NCBI GenBank assembly: GCA_900321605.1 | Contig: ONWR01000004.1 | Span: 1 to 64,000, forward strand | Direction: 5' to 3' | Length of the DNA stretch: 64,000 nucleotides | Source: an uncultured Bacteroidales bacterium | GTDB taxonomy: Bacteria > Bacteroidota > Bacteroidia > Bacteroidales > Paludibacteraceae | Shown here: positions 59,585-64,000 of the stretch, one piece after another | Layout: the number at the start of each line of letters is the position of its first letter | Numbering within the stretch: position 1 is the stretch's first letter | Position numbers and translations under genes: made by a program | Notes under the pieces: generated by a model | What the model was told of the DNA's origin: nothing | The model's input: the letters and a program-made list of their open reading frames with translations, nothing else | Databases searched by the model: none

Positions 59585-60166
59585 TTATAGCTGTCCGGCT
59601 TCCACCAGATTGATGACCCGTTCTGTGATGCGGTCTTTATCCGAGGCATCGTATTCCTCTTTGAGATCATTGCGAAAGAGTTTGGCGATGAACTGCCAGA
59701 AATTGGCAGCGACCTTTCCCTTGTATTGCTTGATCAGCTCATAACTGGTCTTGTCGGTCTCACGATCCATCAGTTTCATGAGCATCATCCCTTGCGAGGG
59801 GTACATGTTCCGAAAATCCTTCTCGTATTTCTTGAATAGTTTCCGCTCGTATGCCCGCCACCATTTGCGTCTGGCTTTATTATCCGGCAGTTTGGCAAGC
59901 TCAGCATCCGCGTACGCCATATCGGCGGTGATCATCTTGGCATACGGCAGACATTTCTTCACGTCCCGAACCGTCCGCCAATAGAATTTCTCCTGCCGTT
60001 TGTTCTTAAACCTCATCGGCGGATAGACCCACACCTCACGCAGGTACGCCACATAGATAGTGTCATTGCCGGTTACGGACATCTTACACGAATCCGAATA
60101 CGTCGTCCCTGCAAGCATCGTTCCGCTTAATGCCAGAAAAAGCCATATGTATCCTATTCGTTTCAT
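59585..60166 (-). CDS. DUF4294 exported protein
   Basis: A 193-residue protein from the ATG at 60166, the frame upstream (to 60223) being part of the promoter region. Signal peptide MKRIGYIWLFLALSGTMLAG. The DUF4294 core reads DTIYVAYLREVWVYPPMRFKNKRQEKFYWRTVRDVKKCLPYAKM and EKDFRNMYPSQGMMLMKLMDRETDKTSYELIKQYKG. The family is conserved in Bacteroidota, without a known function. Own promoter at 60210-60217. Confidence 0.82.
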   Translation of the reverse strand: MKRIGYIWLFLALSGTMLAGTTYSDSCKMSVTGNDTIYVAYLREVWVYPPMRFKNKRQEKFYWRTVRDVKKCLPYAKMITADMAYADAELAKLPDNKARRKWWRAYERKLFKKYEKDFRNMYPSQGMMLMKLMDRETDKTSYELIKQYKGKVAANFWQFIAKLFRNDLKEEYDASDKDRITERVINLVEAGQL

Positions 60167-60209
60167 CCTATTATCTACAGGCAAATATCGTACCGTTTCA
60201 ATTTGGCTG

Positions 60210-60217
60210 CAAAGGTA
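60210..60217 (-). promoter_or_regulatory. -7 box of the DUF4294 gene
   Basis: Minus strand TACCTTTG, about 44 bases before the ATG at 60166. The -33 part is only loosely matched. Confidence 0.55.
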
Positions 60218-60323
60218 CAACAAATATTTTAAATATACAACGATTTTTTTACGAATTTATCGAATTAAACGAATTTTTCTTTAGTCTGCCACTTATGCCA
60301 TTTATGCCAGTGCAAATTTTAAT

Positions 60324-60355
60324 ACAAGCGGACAACTCAATGAGTGCCCGCTTGT
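60324..60355 (-). terminator. Hairpin after the 84-residue gene
   Basis: Stem ACAAGCGG/CCGCTTGT with a 16-base loop, followed by a T-rich sequence on the minus strand. Confidence 0.6.
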
Positions 60356-60380
60356 CGGTTTTGAACTTGTGAATTGTGGA

Positions 60381-60635
60381 TTATTGTTTCTTCACGCCGG
60401 TGACCATAGCGCCGCCGTTACCGGTGGCTTTCCACGTCATAACATAGTGCTTATTGCAATTAGGGCAACCGCCGAGTTCGGTGCCCTGAGTTGCATTGGA
60501 GCGGATGTTTACCACAATGATGTTCCCGCAGGACGGACATCCGAAAGACAAGTTGGTTTCAACAGCCCATGCTGCAAAAGCAAGGGCTACTACGCCGAAC
60601 AATGTGGCGAGAGAGATTAAGATTTTCTTTTTCAT
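60381..60635 (-). CDS. Small secreted zinc-ribbon-like protein
   Basis: An 84-residue protein with signal peptide or membrane anchor (MKKKILISLATLFGVVALAFAAWAVE) followed by two CxxC motifs (FGCPSCGNIIVV and GGCPNCNKHYVM), spaced 23 residues apart as in a zinc ribbon. It would bind a metal in the periplasm or on the inner membrane. I recognise no specific family. It lies 26 bases after the stop of the large hybrid gene on the same strand and could be its co-transcribed partner. Confidence 0.75.
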   Translation of the reverse strand: MKKKILISLATLFGVVALAFAAWAVETNLSFGCPSCGNIIVVNIRSNATQGTELGGCPNCNKHYVMTWKATGNGGAMVTGVKKQ

Positions 60636-60661
60636 AATAATTCTTTGCTATACTGTAAAAA

Positions 60662-62644
60662 TTACCACCCCAAAGACCACCCAATACTTACACCTATAGC
60701 CAAACCGCCACATGGTCCACCCTTATATCCAATAGAAAAATTAGTATGTGTAACTTTTCCGTAACGCACGCGAGCCATAAGACCTCCAGATGCACTCCAG
60801 ACCGATTTTTCCTTGCCATCAGGATTGATTTGACAAACTGGGCCTACATATGGCATAAGAGCCCATCGCTCCGACACGGGAATAAGTCCGCGTATTTGTG
60901 GTTCCCATGCAAAGCCTTCCTTTCCATCCGTTGAGAGGTCAAGGCGAAAATTGAGTAATGACAACTCGACGAAATGAAAACGTAAATAACACACCTCAAA
61001 ATTTAACGGAAAATATGGTTCTGTAGTCAAGACTTTTTCTCCATTCTCTACGCTAAATAATGGCATTGTGCATCCTGCACCGACTTGGAGGTCAACTAAT
61101 CCTAATTCAAAAGAGCCATAATTGTCGTAATAGTCTTCATATAGTTTAAGGAAGGATGAGGAATGTTTTGTCCCAGAACTGGTGTACTTATCTGCATCGC
61201 GACCAAATTGAGTTACAACTATATCTTTTTGGCAATCTTTATCAGTTGATACGAGAGTAAAAGTGGCATCTCTATTTTGTTTGCCATTATTAGTCGGAGC
61301 CGTAAAAATAAGACGACTATCTACCCGATGCATGTTAATTTTTGACTCCGGATTCTTTGCTTGAACTTTCCAGTCTCGATTACTTTCTACTGTCACAATA
61401 TAACGTGCATCCTTCTTTTTTCGTGGAAGATTTACTTGCGTTTGAGATGGAGTGATATAGGGTTTTGGCGCGCCTTCTTGTATAATCTTAATGTCATAAG
61501 AAAAAGCGTTGTCCAGAGTGGAAACTACTAACTTTTCGGAGATTTGGTCATAATCATTTCTACCCCGTTCAGGACATGATATAATGATGTAGTCCCCGTT
61601 TTTTCTGAATGCGAAATTCGAAGATGAGGTTGAACTTATATCCCATTGTTGTTTAGAGGATACTCTAATTTTTTCTTCACCTCCAGTATACTTAAAATTC
61701 ACCTTTTGCACATCAAATTCCATGACAGGATCGACATAGTATGATATGTTGACAGTATACTGACCCTCTACTTTGTTACCATCTATTGTCTTGGATTTAA
61801 ATCGTTTAGGCAATTTCATTAATAATTGTTTCGTTGCGCTCTCAAGTTTAGAATCAACATCATCAGTTGTCCAAGCATCCGATACTCGTCCTTCAGGGGA
61901 AATAATTAATGTGTAAGTTGCACTTTTAGAATATCCTTTTTTGCGCAGGTGCGTAGGATATGTAAGTTTATTAGAAATGAAATTTTTAATGTTATAATCT
62001 CCATCAGGATATGTAGCTTCAACGATTACGGGTTCTTTTACGCTATAAGAACTTTGATTAGAAGACGACGACGATTCCCTAGGATAACTACCTACCATAA
62101 TAAATGTCGCGAGCTTTGCTAATGGATTATCAGAAGGCACCTGAAGACCATATTGTCCATGTTCTATTTCGGCAACTTCGAATACATCTGTTGTTCCAAC
62201 CATAGCTTTATCCTCTGCTAACCTTTTTCTTAATTCTTGTTTTACGCAATCAACTGTAGATCCTGCATAAGGTTGAACACTCCAACCTACAATAGATGCT
62301 TCAGTACGACCAGATACTTTTGTATATCTAAGAGTTACCTTCCCATTCGAAAACTGCCATTTAAGGGCAATGTTACATCTATAATTACAGCTGGCTACTG
62401 CTCCATCACACTCAATATCAACACTACCTATTCCTACCATAGAACCGAATTCATATAATCCTCCAAGTCCAGCCATAAAATTACTCGAATAAAAACCGGT
62501 TCCATCCTTATATAATTCAATATAGCCGGCAAGCCCTCCAAAACCTCTTTTTTCGCCAACAATATCCAAGAATTCAGATTTTGTCACAGCGGAAGAAGCG
62601 ATACTGACAAATGTTAACAAAATGATAAAAAAAATTTTTTTCAT
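60662..62644 (-). CDS. Hybrid exported protein: TonB C-terminal, two BACON domains, barrel end
   Basis: A 660-residue exported protein (signal MKKIFFIILLTFVSIASSA). Residues 20-170 are an unrecognised beta region. A TonB C-terminal-like domain lies near 215-308 (YNIKNFISNKLTYPTHLRKK, SATYTLIISPEGRVSDAWTT, ITKQLLMKLPKRF-type helix). Two BACON domains follow, at about 313-395 (VNFKYTGGEEKIRVSSKQQWDI) and 400-485 (VNLPRKKKDARYIVTVESNRDWKV). The last 150 residues are barrel-like strands (FELGLVDLQVGAGCTMPLFS) ending in GLAIGVSIGWSLGW, with a terminal aromatic. The order is unusual. Function unknown. Confidence 0.7.
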   Translation of the reverse strand: MKKIFFIILLTFVSIASSAVTKSEFLDIVGEKRGFGGLAGYIELYKDGTGFYSSNFMAGLGGLYEFGSMVGIGSVDIECDGAVASCNYRCNIALKWQFSNGKVTLRYTKVSGRTEASIVGWSVQPYAGSTVDCVKQELRKRLAEDKAMVGTTDVFEVAEIEHGQYGLQVPSDNPLAKLATFIMVGSYPRESSSSSNQSSYSVKEPVIVEATYPDGDYNIKNFISNKLTYPTHLRKKGYSKSATYTLIISPEGRVSDAWTTDDVDSKLESATKQLLMKLPKRFKSKTIDGNKVEGQYTVNISYYVDPVMEFDVQKVNFKYTGGEEKIRVSSKQQWDISSTSSSNFAFRKNGDYIIISCPERGRNDYDQISEKLVVSTLDNAFSYDIKIIQEGAPKPYITPSQTQVNLPRKKKDARYIVTVESNRDWKVQAKNPESKINMHRVDSRLIFTAPTNNGKQNRDATFTLVSTDKDCQKDIVVTQFGRDADKYTSSGTKHSSSFLKLYEDYYDNYGSFELGLVDLQVGAGCTMPLFSVENGEKVLTTEPYFPLNFEVCYLRFHFVELSLLNFRLDLSTDGKEGFAWEPQIRGLIPVSERWALMPYVGPVCQINPDGKEKSVWSASGGLMARVRYGKVTHTNFSIGYKGGPCGGLAIGVSIGWSLGW

Positions 62645-62683
62645 GATATCAAACCCTTCTTCGTGTCGGGCACAACTTCTATA

Positions 62684-63283
62684 TTATTCGTAATCGGAAG
62701 GGAAAACTTTCTTATCAATTGCAGAATCAAAAAGTTTATAGGACAAAGATACTCCTTCATATTCTGCAAAGCCATATTCAATATTTATGGATGTTTTTGC
62801 ATCACTATAAGTGATTAAGGAGTGGTATGGATTATCAAATTTATCTTTTTGATATTTTGCATATTTGGAATTCATATTTTTCTCTAAGGTCTTCTTGCTC
62901 TTTTGGCAATCCTTCACAGTCGCTTCATCCTCAAATCCTTCTGTCCAATAACCTTTTTTAAATTCAATTTTAAATAACTTTCCTTGATAAAAAAACAAAT
63001 TAATGTATTGCCATTTTTCTCCAGCATACATATAAGGATTGGCAATAGGGAAACTTGCTTGTATCATATCTCCTCCCTCTGGCATCTCCACTTGAGGGTA
63101 ATTCACGTAGGTAGACTCTTGGAGGAAGCCAACATCGACTTTTTTTAGTCCCTTAGCATTAAGGATCTCTTCTACCGAACCGATGGAATTGCCCAATACA
63201 AAATCTCCTAACGCGGTAGGTAATTGCGCACTCATTACTAACGTTGCAAAGCAGAATGCTACTAATGAAATTAATTTTTTCAT
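62684..63283 (-). CDS. Exported protein of unknown function
   Basis: A 199-residue protein with signal peptide (MKKLISLVAFCFATLVMSA). The mature part (LGDFVLGNSIGSVEEILNAKG, WQYINLFFYQGKLFKIEFKKGYW) has an alternating strand/helix pattern like small periplasmic folds of the YfcZ or PepSY size, but I do not recognise a family. It shares its 5' leader sequence with the 660-residue hybrid gene (62654-62678 and 63293-63317) and lies 39 bases upstream of it in the same direction. Confidence 0.6.
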   Translation of the reverse strand: MKKLISLVAFCFATLVMSAQLPTALGDFVLGNSIGSVEEILNAKGLKKVDVGFLQESTYVNYPQVEMPEGGDMIQASFPIANPYMYAGEKWQYINLFFYQGKLFKIEFKKGYWTEGFEDEATVKDCQKSKKTLEKNMNSKYAKYQKDKFDNPYHSLITYSDAKTSINIEYGFAEYEGVSLSYKLFDSAIDKKVFPSDYE

Positions 63284-63636
63284 AATACAATACCCTGATT
63301 CGTGTCGGGCGCAACTTTTATTGCCTACTCTTTATTGGATTTTCGGCACGCTCCGTTTATTATTTTTCCTCATTTTATTATTCGGCAGGAGGTTTCGCCG
63401 GTTCGTTATTTCGTTCGATAAGGTCAATTTCGAGGGCGTACCAAGTGCGCATTAGGGGCGCATCGGAGGTATCCTAGACTTTGTTTAAAATTTTATGCTA
63501 TAAATACCTGTATTTCAACAAGATACAGCAATGATAAAAATTATCAAATTTGCCACTTTTTCACTTTTCATTTCTCGGTCTTGTGCCGCTCTTGTGCCGC
63601 TTTAAGGAATTCTATGTATGCTCTGCAAACTCGCGC

Positions 63637-63682
63637 GGCGCACTTACTCCTTCGAATGTCCACCGGACATTCTCGGTGCGCC
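63637..63682. repeat. Nested inverted repeat
   Basis: Outer arms GGCGCAC and GTGCGCC enclose a perfect inner stem GAATGTCC-ACC-GGACATTC. It may fold as a stable RNA or DNA hairpin. Confidence 0.6.
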
Positions 63683-63737
63683 TTATTCGCTTCACGCTCG
63701 GTGGGGAGGAGAATACTTTCGCCCTAATATAAACGAA

Positions 63738-63755
63738 AAAGCGGTGAACCGCTTT
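63738..63755 (-). terminator. Terminator of the winged-helix gene
   Basis: Minus strand stem AAAGCGG/CCGCTTT with a TTCA loop, then TTTTT. Confidence 0.75.
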
Positions 63756-63799
63756 GGATTACCGCTTTTATTGAGAGGATGTTGTTCTATTACATATAA

Positions 63800-64000
63800 T
63801 TAGATGGACGGAGTAATAAAGACTCGCCAAGAACCATCCTTCGTATTCCTCTCTACATAGTTTTTCTCAGTCAGTTGTCCTACTAATTTACGCACTGCTG
63901 TCAAACTGATACCTAACTCATCCCGCATATCTTCTTGCGTCAATGTCGGTTGAGTCTGCATAAATCGCAGAATCTTCGCGTAGTTCGGCGTTCTGAACTC
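63800..64000 (-). CDS. Winged helix-turn-helix protein, C-terminal end (5' truncated by window)
   Basis: The minus strand is open from the window edge to TAA at 63800-63802, giving the last 66 residues. FMQTQPTLTQEDMRDELGIS then LTAVRKLVGQLTEKNYVERN is a winged helix-turn-helix like that at the end of AlbA_2/HATPase_c_4 ATP-binding regulators, or of MarR-type proteins. The N-terminal domains that would settle this are outside the window. Confidence 0.65.
   Translation of the reverse strand, partial: EFRTPNYAKILRFMQTQPTLTQEDMRDELGISLTAVRKLVGQLTEKNYVERNTKDGSWRVFITPSI

Larger units (their letters stand above)
63284..63799. other. Gene-free region with structured elements
   Basis: Contains the leader of the 199-residue gene, doubled cttgtgccgct units (63581-63602), a long interrupted palindrome (63637-63682) and the minus-strand terminator below. 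A 24-codon frame at 63378-63452 is unsupported. Confidence 0.6.

Noticed and set aside
63378..63452. 24-codon frame MRTWYALEIDLIERNNEPAK (minus strand)
   Set aside because: Plausible composition, but no promoter, no conservation evidence and no neighbour pattern to support it.

Overview
The window is chromosomal DNA of a member of the Bacteroidota, most likely order Bacteroidales. The evidence is promoters of the Bacteroidota sigma-ABfr type (TTTG, about 20 bases, then TAnnTTTG, usually read as TACCTTTGCA), a serine palmitoyltransferase for sphingolipids, two type IX secretion (T9SS) genes (porX and a porW/sprE homologue), BACON and T9SS C-terminal domains, an eukaryote-like glycogen synthase and few Shine-Dalgarno sites. 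I cannot name the genus.

Layout. 1-4458: end of an unknown gene, a 5'-nucleotidase C-domain lipoprotein, LD-carboxypeptidase, serine palmitoyltransferase and malate dehydrogenase. 4459-5220: gene-free. 5221-13892: an envelope-biogenesis run (SurA-like lipoprotein, SurA, OstA/LptA-like protein, barrel protein), then dnaG, a radical SAM protein and a glycosyltransferase. 13893-14690: tRNA-Glu and rpsT. 14766-29701: housekeeping genes (AraC regulator, C69 dipeptidase, glycogen synthase, PKD lipoprotein, miaA, the pseudouridine-degrading pair psuK-psuG, HIT, greA, miaB, tRNA-Pro, porW-like, tsaB). 29706-49460: an all-minus block of secreted and outer-membrane proteins, including 1807- and 2564-residue repeat proteins and a 47-residue small protein. 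49464-51585: a small duplicated and decayed region with ORF6N and DUF1016 relics. 52162-60166: porX, endonuclease/phosphatase, rhomboid, HU, adk, obgE, ClC channel and a DUF4294 protein. 60381-64000: small secreted proteins, a TonB_C-BACON-BACON-barrel hybrid and the end of a winged-helix protein.

How it fits together. SurA and OstA act on outer-membrane assembly. PorX and the PorW-like protein belong to T9SS, and the large minus-strand proteins between them have signal peptides and complete or shortened T9SS-like C-termini, so they are plausible T9SS cargo.

The most unusual signal is a set of short tandem micro-repeats in a few recurring 'dialects'. They lie between genes and also, in frame, inside conserved genes (tsaB three times, miaB, obgE, a glycosyltransferase twice, a 5'-nucleotidase, and the starts of an OstA-like protein and a ClC channel). 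Other notable signals are a duplicated promoter/leader/ORF6N module, a shared element of about 115 bp upstream of the surA operon and porX, and a greA leader holding a mini-ORF and a terminator-like hairpin.
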